NCBI GenBank assembly: GCA_007119345.1
Contig: SKPV01000117.1
Span: 1 to 15,982 of the forward strand
DNA from: Halovivax sp.
GTDB taxonomy: Archaea > Halobacteriota > Halobacteria > Halobacteriales > Natrialbaceae
DNA length: 15,982 nucleotides
Reading direction: 5' to 3'
Part shown: positions 6,904 to 13,070 of the stretch, in pieces
Numbering within the stretch: position 1 is the first letter of the stretch
Layout: every line of letters begins with the position of its first letter
Program-made: the position numbers and the translations under genes
The notes under the pieces: generated by a model
What the model was told of the DNA's origin: nothing
Database searches by the model: none
The model's input: the letters and a program-made list of their open reading frames with translations, nothing else

Positions 6904-6959
6904 CCTCCGGTGGGCGGGCGGACCGCTCGCGGCCGCGGGGCGCTGCACGTCCCGCCGTT

Positions 6960-7082
6960 CCGGACGGTTCGGATGAGCAGGCCCCACAGCGGGACGGCCA
7001 CGGTGAGACCCAGTGCGGCGTGCACCCGTGGCGACTCGGCGCGCGGACTCCCTCCCGGAACGAGGATCGTCAGCAGGATCAC
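6960..7082 (-). pseudogene. Possible remnant of a small two-helix membrane protein
   Basis: From a GTG at 7082 on the minus strand, the frame reads two hydrophobic stretches, VILLTILVPG and AALGLTVAVPLWGLLIRTV, with GC-rich third positions like the neighbouring genes. There is no proper end: the frame stays open into the DUF5810-like gene. Just upstream a 23-bp perfect duplication (7064-7109) shifts the frame: in the upstream copy the same hydrophobic frame hits a stop after VILLTIPA. A GTG overlapping the RimI stop (GTGA, 7154-7151) opens the same frame as the downstream copy. I do not recognise the family. It may be a decayed gene, or open by chance because the sequence is so GC-rich. Confidence 0.25.
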
Positions 7083-7109
7083 GCCGGGATCGTCAGCAGG
7101 ATCACGCCG
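7064..7109. repeat. Perfect 23-bp tandem duplication
   Basis: GGATCGTCAGCAGGATCACG plus CCG occurs at 7064-7086 and again, identically, at 7087-7109. Two identical copies indicate a recent event. The length is not a multiple of three, so it would shift any gene it lies in. It sits in the 278-bp gap between the RimI and DUF5810-like genes. Confidence 0.9.
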
Positions 7110-7150
7110 AGTCGAGGCGCGAGAGCGCGTGACTCGACCGTCCGCGTCGG

Positions 7151-7624
7151 TCACTCGATCTCCCGGACCATCACGACGGCGTCCTCCTCGTCGCCGTAGT
7201 AGCCCGGGATCCGGCGGAGCGGGCCGAAGCCGAACTCCCGGTAGAGCGCGATCGCCGGTTCGTTGGACTCGCGGACCTCCAGCTTGACCGAGTCCGCCCC
7301 GTGCGCGCGGAGCGTCCCCAGAACCCGCCCCAGCAGGGCCGTCGCGATCCCTTCTCCGCGCCGGTCGGGGTGGACGGCGATGTCCTTCAGGTGCCCGACG
7401 AAGCCGCCGTGGGTCGGCGAGACGTCCGCGACCGCGTAGCCGACGACCGCGGTTTCCCCTTCGACCGCGACCAGGAAGCCGGGTTCCCCGAGGAACTGCT
7501 CGAACGCCTCCGCCGGCCACGGCTGCGGGAACGACGCCGATTCGATGCGCTGGACGGCCAGCAGGTCCGCTCGCTCGGCGCGTCGGATGCTGACGCCGTC
7601 CGGCCCGGGGTGGGCGACGGTCAC
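7151..7624 (-). CDS. RimI/Ard1-type protein N-alpha-acetyltransferase (GNAT)
   Basis: A GNAT-fold acetyltransferase, 157 residues from the chosen GTG. Archaeal members acetylate the N-termini of proteins using acetyl-CoA. Visible parts are VSIRRAERADLLAVQRIE (11-28), the SFPQPWPAEAFEQFL segment (31-45) typical of RimI/Ard1, the GHLKDIAVHPDRRGEGIATA strand-loop-helix with the acetyl-CoA site R89-x2-G92-x-A94, and VRESNEPAIALYREFGF (118-133). The start is uncertain. GTG 7624 fits family length and has ACTTGTATCG about 25 nt upstream (7643-7652), consistent with a leaderless transcript. An in-frame TTG at 7651 would add nine residues. It is divergent from the HalOD1 gene. The call as an N-acetyltransferase is firm; ribosomal-protein specificity is inferred from the family. 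Confidence 0.87.
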   Translation of the reverse strand: MTVAHPGPDGVSIRRAERADLLAVQRIESASFPQPWPAEAFEQFLGEPGFLVAVEGETAVVGYAVADVSPTHGGFVGHLKDIAVHPDRRGEGIATALLGRVLGTLRAHGADSVKLEVRESNEPAIALYREFGFGPLRRIPGYYGDEEDAVVMVREIE

Positions 7625-7763
7625 GTGCGGGGGTACGGGCTCGCGATACAAGTAGTGTGGTCGATCGGAGCCGACGTCGACGCTAGTATGCTAGAACCGC
7701 CACTTACGGCCGCCTCCGCCGTAGTATCCTGCGACCCGCACGCCTCGCGGGCGATTCGCACGC

Positions 7764-8042
7764 ATGACCCACGCAGGGACCCCGTCGGACGCCGACCGAT
7801 CGCTCCGAAACTCCGCGGACGAGCTCGAGCCGAGCTCTCGGCTCGTCCTGACGGTCGCGGATCGAACCGGCGCGTCGTTCGAGGAGCTGCCGCCGCTGTA
7901 CGAGGCGATCGATCCGGAAGCGCTCGACCGGCTGGTGACGGCCGGACGCACGCCGTCGCTCGAGGTGCACTTCGCGTACGCGGGGTTCCGCGTGAGCGTC
8001 GGCGGCGACGGCGCGATCGAATTACGCCGGGCCGATTCCTGA
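7764..8042 (+). CDS. HalOD1 output-domain protein
   Basis: A 92-residue protein that is essentially one HalOD1 domain, a haloarchaeal module often found alone or at the end of response-regulator-like and other signalling proteins. The domain spans about residues 24-88: SRLVLTVADRTGASFEELPP, then LYEAIDPEALDRL, a loop, EVHFAYAGFRVSV and a final GDGAIELR strand. Halobacterial genomes usually carry many copies, and their output is not established. The N-terminal 23 residues are polar and probably flexible. ATG 7764 is chosen because longer frames are non-acidic. A weak A/T patch (GTAGTATCC, about 7721-7729) lies 38 nt upstream. The gene stands alone, divergent from RimI and convergent with the P450 gene. 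Confidence 0.85.
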   Translation: MTHAGTPSDADRSLRNSADELEPSSRLVLTVADRTGASFEELPPLYEAIDPEALDRLVTAGRTPSLEVHFAYAGFRVSVGGDGAIELRRADS

Positions 8043-8067
8043 CGCGACCGATCCTCCCGACGGCCGA

Positions 8068-8121
8068 TCACCCGGTCCGGCGTCGATGGGCTCGGGACGT
8101 TCACCCGGTCCGGCGTCGATG
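8068..8121. repeat. Two identical 21-bp direct repeats, period 33 bp
   Basis: TCACCCGGTCCGGCGTCGAT plus G occurs at 8068-8088 and 8101-8121, separated by 12 bp. It lies in the 128-bp convergent gap between the HalOD1 gene and the P450 gene. No hairpin or T-run marks it as a terminator. Confidence 0.8.
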
Positions 8122-8170
8122 AGTTAGACATCACCTCGGGTTCGTGACGCGCCGGTCCGCGGGGCTCCCC

Positions 8171-9688
8171 TCATCGCCGTCGACGAACGGTCGTCGGCAA
8201 CGCGCTCTCCGGCCTGAGCGTCAGGGACGGCTGCAGCGAGAGCGGCTCCTCGGCCGAGACGTCGAGGTTGACGCGGCCGACCATCGTCGCCAGGCCGAGC
8301 GTCAGCTCCTGGCGGGCGAAGCGCATCCCGATGCAGTGGCGGGGCCCGCCCCCGAACGGGAAGTACGCGAAGTCGGGGCGGTCGACGTCGCGCTCCCACC
8401 GCGAGGGATCGAACGTCTCCGGATCGTCCCAGAACCGCTCGTCGCGGTGGAGTACCCACTGCGGGCAGATCACCTGCGCGCCCGCGGGGAGTTCGTAGTT
8501 CCCCAGGGTAACGCGCTCGGTCGTCTGACGCGCCGTGGCCGTCGCCGGCGGGTAGAGCCGGAGCGTCTCCGCGACCACGTTGCCGGTCAGCTCGAGGTCG
8601 TCGACGTCGTCGGCCCCGGGGAGCGGGCGGCCGTCCTCGTCGGCGCCGTCGACCGCCGGCTCCCCGACGACCGCGTCGTGTTCGTCGACGAGCCCGGCCA
8701 GCACCTCGGGGTGGTCGCTCAGGAGGTACCAGGCGTACGTGAACGTCACCGCCGTGCTGTCGTGACCGCCGAGGATCATCGCCACGAGGTTGTCCCGGAC
8801 CTCTTCGACCGAGAGGGCGCCGCGTTCGCGGGCCGCGAGGAGGGCGGCGGCGACGTCGCGAGGTCCGTCGTTCCCGACCGACGGTGCAGCCGCGCCGTCT
8901 CCCTCGTCGCGGGACCCGGCCGCACCGTCTCCCTCGTCGTGCGACCCGGTCCCGACGAACTCGCCGCCGTCCGACGCGGACCGGTCCGCGGCACCGTCCC
9001 CGCGGGGGCCGGGGTCGCCCTCGGTCGACTCGATGTCGCCCGCCGATCGCTCCTCGATCGCCGCCTCGACGAACGCGTCCAGCTCGCGGACCGCCCGGCG
9101 GAACCGGCGCTCGGTCGGCGTCGGAACCCAGTCGGGCAGCAGCTGGCCGGGCCGCCGCTGGTCGCCCCTGGCGATCGTGGCGTCCGCGGCCTCCAAGATC
9201 ACGTCCTCGCGGCCCTCGACGTCGACGTCCACGAGCGTCCGAGTGAGCACGTCGAGGCTCAGCAGGCGCATCTCCCGGTGGAGGTCGAACCGCTCGCCAT
9301 CGTCCCAGCCGTCGACGCGGTCGGCGACCGCCGCGGCCATTCCGTCGGCGTACCGGTCGACCGCGTCGCGGATGAACGCGGGCTGGAGGGCGGTGCGCAG
9401 GCGGCGCCAGCGTTCGCCGCGGTTGGCCGTGACGGCGTGATCCTCGAGCCCGGCGAAGGCCTCGCGCTGGATCTCGCTCAGCTCGAAGCGCGAGCGGTCG
9501 AGCAGGACTCGCTCGATCAGGTCGGGGTCCGAGACGAGGTAGGCCCGCTGGCCGGGAAATCGCAGCTCGACGACGTCGCCGAGCTCGGCCCACCGTTCGA
9601 ACGCGCCGAGCGGGTCCGTCGCGAACGCGTAACCCTGGCCGAGCACCGGGAGACCGTCCGGGCTCGGCGGCGTCGTGGCGTCGCTCAT
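8171..9688 (-). CDS. Cytochrome P450
   Basis: A 505-residue heme monooxygenase with every expected landmark and no N-terminal membrane anchor, so it is a soluble, bacterial-style P450. The C helix has WRRLR (94-98). The I helix has ILGGHDSTAVTF with Gly308, Asp310 and Thr312 for oxygen activation. The K helix has ExxR at Glu374-Arg377, followed by FDPSRW (426-431). The heme loop is FGGGPRHCIG with the heme-ligand Cys452. Residues 214-275, just before the I helix, are an acidic Gly/Asp/Ser/Ala insert containing a 10-residue duplication, which lengthens the protein beyond the usual 400-450. It resembles haloarchaeal P450s of the CYP174 type from memory; the substrate is unknown. ATG 9688 starts the acidic MSDATTPPSP sequence. 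No ferredoxin or reductase gene is nearby. The regulator gene at 9781 is divergent, 92 bp away. Confidence 0.95.
   Translation of the reverse strand: MSDATTPPSPDGLPVLGQGYAFATDPLGAFERWAELGDVVELRFPGQRAYLVSDPDLIERVLLDRSRFELSEIQREAFAGLEDHAVTANRGERWRRLRTALQPAFIRDAVDRYADGMAAAVADRVDGWDDGERFDLHREMRLLSLDVLTRTLVDVDVEGREDVILEAADATIARGDQRRPGQLLPDWVPTPTERRFRRAVRELDAFVEAAIEERSAGDIESTEGDPGPRGDGAADRSASDGGEFVGTGSHDEGDGAAGSRDEGDGAAAPSVGNDGPRDVAAALLAARERGALSVEEVRDNLVAMILGGHDSTAVTFTYAWYLLSDHPEVLAGLVDEHDAVVGEPAVDGADEDGRPLPGADDVDDLELTGNVVAETLRLYPPATATARQTTERVTLGNYELPAGAQVICPQWVLHRDERFWDDPETFDPSRWERDVDRPDFAYFPFGGGPRHCIGMRFARQELTLGLATMVGRVNLDVSAEEPLSLQPSLTLRPESALPTTVRRRR
8889..8948. repeat. 30-bp tandem duplication inside the P450 gene
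   Basis: Two adjacent 30-bp units (8889-8918 and 8919-8948) differ at about three positions. They encode SHDEGDGAAG and SRDEGDGAAA in the acidic insert ahead of the I helix. The unit is a multiple of three, so the frame is kept. Confidence 0.85.
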
Positions 9689-9743
9689 GGGGAACGGTAC
9701 GGACGCCGCCGCGATAGCGCTGCGCCGACGCATCCGAACCCGG

Positions 9744-9750
9744 TTTATAT
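9744..9750 (+). promoter_or_regulatory. TATA box of the HTH_10 regulator gene
   Basis: TTTATAT in CCCGGTTTATATGCGG is the best TATA match in the window. It is centred about 34 nt upstream of the ATG at 9781, giving at most a very short leader. It lies in the 92-bp region shared with the divergent P450 gene, whose own weak element (GCTATCG on the minus strand, 9711-9720) is about 27 nt from the P450 start. The two promoters are close enough that one bound regulator could affect both. Confidence 0.6.
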
Positions 9751-9780
9751 GCGGCCGGCGTGCGATAGCACGACCCACGA

Positions 9781-10428
9781 ATGCGCTACGTCAGGGTTGC
9801 GCTCCGGACCGACGAGCCGGCCTTCCACCCGGTCGAGCACCGCCTCGCGACCGAGCCCGACCTTCGCCGCCGGGCGATTCACGCCGTCGAGGAACTCGCG
9901 GACGGGACGCTCGTTCTCGTGGGGGAGGTCGACGGCGACCGCGACCGGTACCGGGAGCTGCTGGCCGACGTCGACGCGGTCCGCGAGTTCGCCGTCGCCG
10001 ACGACGGGTCGGGGGTCGCCTACAGCCGCGTTGAGCCGACGCCGCTCGCCGAGCGGATCCTCCGACGCCAGCGGGAGAGCCCGGTCGTCGTCGTGCCGCC
10101 GATCGAGTACGCCGCCGACGGCGCCCAGCTGGTCACGCTGGTGGGCCGGGAGGCGGACCTGGCTGGCGCGGCCGGGGCGGTCCCGGACGAGCTCGACGTC
10201 GAGCTCGTCTCGACCGGCCCGTATCGGCCGGACCGAGACGGCCTCCTGGCCGACCTCACGGAGCGCCAGCGGGAGGTCGTCGCGACGGCCGTCCGACTTG
10301 GCTACTACGAGAACCCGCGGGAGGCGACCCACGAGGATATCGCCGCCGAACTGGGCGTCGAGCCCGGAACGGTCGGCAAGCACCTGCGGATCGCGGAGTC
10401 GAAGGTGTTCTCGCGGGTGCTGGGGTAG
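9781..10428 (+). CDS. HTH_10 (bacterio-opsin activator-like) transcription regulator
   Basis: A 215-residue regulator. The C-terminal HTH_10 domain (about 158-211) reads LTERQREVVATAVRLGYYEN, then REATHEDIAAELGVEPGTVG and KHLRIAESKVF, the pattern shared by Bat-like haloarchaeal regulators. The N-terminal ~150 residues are a mixed alpha/beta region (PVVVVPPIEYAADGAQLVTL at 101-120) of the type that precedes HTH_10 in small Bat homologues; its ligand is unknown. There is no receiver, PAS or membrane domain, so sensing would be direct or through another protein. ATG 9781 is fixed by the TATA box upstream. It is divergent from the P450 gene with 92 bp between, which makes the P450 a likely target (inference). 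It converges on the gene for the small membrane protein at 10505. Confidence 0.88.
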   Translation: MRYVRVALRTDEPAFHPVEHRLATEPDLRRRAIHAVEELADGTLVLVGEVDGDRDRYRELLADVDAVREFAVADDGSGVAYSRVEPTPLAERILRRQRESPVVVVPPIEYAADGAQLVTLVGREADLAGAAGAVPDELDVELVSTGPYRPDRDGLLADLTERQREVVATAVRLGYYENPREATHEDIAAELGVEPGTVGKHLRIAESKVFSRVLG

Positions 10429-10504
10429 CCCGCGCGAGAACCTCCGGGGTACCGACGGATCCCCGCGCGCACCGGCGCTCCAGCCGCCGGTCGCGGGCCG
10501 ACTG

Positions 10505-11014
10505 CTACGGCTCGCGTTCGCTCCCGCGCCTCGAACCGTCGGCGCCGGCTCCTCCGGCGCCGTTCCTCGGATCGGCACCGCGAACGTCCTCGCCGTTCCA
10601 CCTCTCGCCGCGGGTCGACTCGCGGCGCAGCGCCGCCCCGGCCGCCCCGCCGAGTCCCCCGACGAGGGTCGCGAGGGCGCCGCCGACCAGGATCGCGATC
10701 AGCAGGATCGCCAGCGCGACCCCGGCTCCCCCGGTCGCCGGCAGCTGTGCGGCGAGCCAGTAGCTGAACGCGGCCATGGCGCTCAGCGCGACGATTCCGC
10801 ACGCGGCGACTCCCGCGAAGGCACCCGTCCACGGGCACCCGCGGACCAGATATCCGGCGACGGCGCCGCCGAGCGCCGGCGCGAGGACGACCAGGGACCA
10901 CGACGTCGCGATCCCGGCGATCGTCGCGGCGACCGCGACGACGACTCCCGCGCCGACGGCGGCCGCCCAGCGAACGACCGGTCCCCGATCTTCGCCGATC
11001 CCTCGCTCGCGCAT
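10505..11014 (-). CDS. Small four-helix membrane protein (DUF5518-like)
   Basis: A 169-residue protein with four predicted membrane helices (about 14-36, 38-56, 62-89 and 96-128), rich in Ala, Gly and Val. The end of the second helix reads LAPALGGAVAGYLVRG, like haloarchaeal DUF5518 proteins, which have four helices and unknown function. This family match is from memory and only moderately sure. Residues 129-169 are a polar tail with Arg and Gly that probably faces the cytoplasm. ATG 11014 is chosen because it directly precedes MRERGIGEDRG and the first helix, and an A/T element (ATTGAAAC on the minus strand, about 11037-11045) lies 27 nt upstream. An upstream in-frame ATG at 11119 gives an atypical basic extension. 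No functional link to neighbours is visible. Confidence 0.8.
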   Translation of the reverse strand: MRERGIGEDRGPVVRWAAAVGAGVVVAVAATIAGIATSWSLVVLAPALGGAVAGYLVRGCPWTGAFAGVAACGIVALSAMAAFSYWLAAQLPATGGAGVALAILLIAILVGGALATLVGGLGGAAGAALRRESTRGERWNGEDVRGADPRNGAGGAGADGSRRGSEREP

Positions 11015-11121
11015 AGTGGCGCGCACGCAGGCCGATCGTTTCAATCCTGCCCCGCGTACCTTCGCGTCGGCCGGGGCGATTCTCCAGTCCGACCGGGACC
11101 AGGGGGAGTCCCTTCGCAACG

Positions 11122-11129
11122 CTTTTTAC
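11122..11129 (+). promoter_or_regulatory. Orphan T-rich promoter-like element
   Basis: CGCTTTTTACGC is centred 27 nt before an ATG at 11153, exactly the layout of leaderless promoters elsewhere in this window. The frame that follows (11153-11302, 49 residues, MTPESRGRRSAARG) is basic and Ser/Arg-rich and does not look like a haloarchaeal protein. Either the promoter drives an untranslated RNA or the far-upstream start of the pheS transcript, or its gene has decayed. Confidence 0.4.
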
Positions 11130-11450
11130 GCCCCTGGACGGTGTGTCAGCACATGACGCCCGAATCCCGGGGACGTCGGAGCGCCGCTCGCGGGTCGCTT
11201 CGCTCCCCGCTCGCCATCTCGCGGTTCTCGCCGCGCTCGGACCGCGCCGCTCGCCAGCCGCCGCGATCGGTGACGGGATTCGGCTTCTTTTTCGCCCGGT
11301 GACGGGCCGGTGGAACCCCGGGGCGCCCACACCGGGTTCCTCGGGGCGAAACCGACCGCGACGGGACCGGGCGAGTCGCTGCGGTCGACCCGCTCGCCGC
11401 CGGCGTCGACGGTCGCCGCGGCCGATCCGTCGGCGCCGCGAGTCGGAAGC

Positions 11451-11459
11451 GCTAACTGA
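11451..11459 (+). promoter_or_regulatory. Weak TATA-like element of pheS-pheT
   Basis: GCTAACTGA is centred about 32 nt upstream of the pheS ATG at 11487. No Shine-Dalgarno sequence is present, so a very short or absent leader is likely. The match to a TATA box is weak. Confidence 0.35.
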
Positions 11460-11486
11460 ACGACACGCCGGAATACGACCAAGCGA

Positions 11487-13070
11487 ATGCAACTACCACA
11501 GGCACAGGTCGCGGTCCTCGAGGCCGCGAGCGCGGACGAGGCACGGTCCGTCGACGCCCTCGCGGCGGCGACCGATCTGCCCCCTGAGACCGTCACGGGC
11601 GCGCTGTTCGCGCTCGAGGAGGAGGGGCTGGTCGCCGTCGACGAGCGCGTCGAGGAGACGCTCGCCGTCACCGACGAGGGACGCGAGTACGCGAACGCGG
11701 GGCTCCCCGAGGTCCGACTCTATCGGGCGGCCCTGGACGCGGGCGCCGACGCGGAACCCGTCCAGATGGGTCAGGTGATCGGCCGGTCCGGGCTCGAGGG
11801 CCCGCAGGTCGACATCGCCCTCTCGAACTACGCGCGGAAAGGTTACGGTACGATCGACAGTGGGGAACTCGCGGCCGATCCGGACGCCGACCCGGACGCC
11901 GACGCGGAGGCGAACGCGCTCGAGACGCTCGCCGAGGCGGCGGCCGCGGACGAGGATGGCGAGGCCGGCGCGGGCGATGCGGACGCCGACGAACCAGCCG
12001 GCGTCCCCGCCGACGCCGTCGACGCGGACGCGGAGACGCTCGACGAACTCGAGCGCCGCGCCCTCCTCGAGCGGTCGGAGACGACGGTCCGCTCGGCGAC
12101 GCTCACCGAGCTGGGCGTGACGGAGCTGATGGCCGGCGTGGAGGCGGCCGAGACGGTCGGGCAGGTGACGCCCGAACTGCTGACGAGTGGCGAGTGGCGC
12201 GACGTCGAGTTCGCGGAGTACAACGTGGCGGCCGACGCCGAGGAGCTGCGGCCCGGACGCGTCCACGTCCTTCGCCGGACGGCCGAGCGCGTCAAGGAGG
12301 TGCTCGTGGGGATGGGCTTCCGGGAGATGGACGGCCCGCACGCGGACGCGGACTTCTGGATCAACGACTGCCTGTTCATGCCCCAGGATCACCCCGCCAG
12401 AACGCACTGGGACCGGTTCGCCCTCGAGGAGCCGAGTCACATCGACGAGCTTCCCGCCGACCTCGTCGAGCGCGTCGAGCGCGCCCACCGCGAGGGCGTC
12501 GGCGAGGACGGCGAGGGGTATCACTCGCCGTGGGACGAGGACTTCGCGCGGGCGCTCGCGCTGCGCGGGCACACCACCTCGCTGTCCACGCGGTACCTCT
12601 CGGGCCACCAGATCGGCGAGATCGAGCCGCCGGCGCGCTTCTTCAGCGTCGAGAAGGCCTACCGTAACGACACGCTGGACGCCACCCACCTGCTGGAGTT
12701 CTTCCAGATCGAGGGCTGGGTGATGGCCGAGGAGCTCTCCGTGCGCGATCTCATGGGCACCTTCGAGGAGTTCTACGCCCACTTCGGGATCGAGGACATC
12801 CGGTTCAAACCGCACTACAACCCCTACACCGAGCCGAGCTTCGAGCTGTTCGGCACCCACCCGACGACGGGCGAGCTGATCGAGATCGGCAACTCCGGCA
12901 TCTTCCGCGAGGAGATGCTCGAGCCCCTCGGCGTCGACTGCGACGTGATGGCCTGGGGGCTCGCCCTGGAGCGCCTGGCGATGCTCGTGACGGGCGCGGA
13001 GGACATCCGCGACCTCCACGGCACGCTCGCCGACCTCGAGTTCCTGCGGAACGCGGAGGTGATCTACTGA
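11487..13070 (+). CDS. pheS: Phenylalanyl-tRNA synthetase alpha subunit
   Basis: The catalytic subunit of the alpha2-beta2 enzyme that charges tRNA-Phe, 527 residues, archaeal/eukaryotic type. Residues 1-125 and 190-235 form the winged-helix region at the N-terminus (AQVAVLEAASADEA, LFALEEEGLVAVDE). They are interrupted by an acidic Asp/Ala linker at about 130-187 (DPDADPDADAEA). The class II catalytic core runs from about 260 to 527: MDGPHADADFWINDCLFMPQ around motif 1, FFSVEKAYRNDTLDATHLLE (385-404) at motif 2, and GLALERLAML (491-500) at motif 3. The ATG at 11487 starts the conserved MQLPQAQVAVLE. The stop TGA at 13068-13070 overlaps the pheT ATG by one base, so the subunits are translated together. 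The acidic linker is longer than in non-halophiles. Confidence 0.97.
   Translation: MQLPQAQVAVLEAASADEARSVDALAAATDLPPETVTGALFALEEEGLVAVDERVEETLAVTDEGREYANAGLPEVRLYRAALDAGADAEPVQMGQVIGRSGLEGPQVDIALSNYARKGYGTIDSGELAADPDADPDADAEANALETLAEAAAADEDGEAGAGDADADEPAGVPADAVDADAETLDELERRALLERSETTVRSATLTELGVTELMAGVEAAETVGQVTPELLTSGEWRDVEFAEYNVAADAEELRPGRVHVLRRTAERVKEVLVGMGFREMDGPHADADFWINDCLFMPQDHPARTHWDRFALEEPSHIDELPADLVERVERAHREGVGEDGEGYHSPWDEDFARALALRGHTTSLSTRYLSGHQIGEIEPPARFFSVEKAYRNDTLDATHLLEFFQIEGWVMAEELSVRDLMGTFEEFYAHFGIEDIRFKPHYNPYTEPSFELFGTHPTTGELIEIGNSGIFREEMLEPLGVDCDVMAWGLALERLAMLVTGAEDIRDLHGTLADLEFLRNAEVIY

Larger units (their letters stand above)
11015..11486. other. 472-bp region upstream of pheS with no convincing gene
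   Basis: It contains the promoter of the small membrane protein (about 11037-11045, minus), an orphan plus-strand T-rich promoter-like element (11122-11129), a 49-codon basic open frame from 11153, a 10-bp direct repeat (CGGTGACGGG at 11268 and 11297), a small hairpin at 11294-11307 right after a T5 run, an inverted repeat GGAACCC (11312-11318) / GGGTTCC (11334-11340), and the weak pheS promoter. Codon composition in all frames is unlike the flanking genes. No tRNA fold was found. Confidence 0.55.

Noticed and set aside
8144..11302. Plus-strand open frame of about 1050 codons crossing the P450 and regulator region
   Set aside because: It is a shadow arising from GC-rich codon structure; the minus-strand P450 and plus-strand HTH_10 frames carry the conserved motifs.
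11153..11302. A 49-residue protein gene after the orphan promoter
   Set aside because: The product is basic and Ser/Arg-rich with no acidic character or recognisable family, unlike all real genes here; kept only as a note on the promoter.
11303..11345. tRNA or structured RNA gene upstream of pheS because of GGGTTCC next to an inverted repeat
   Set aside because: The T-arm consensus (GGTTCRA) is not met and no acceptor stem or anticodon arm can be paired around it.
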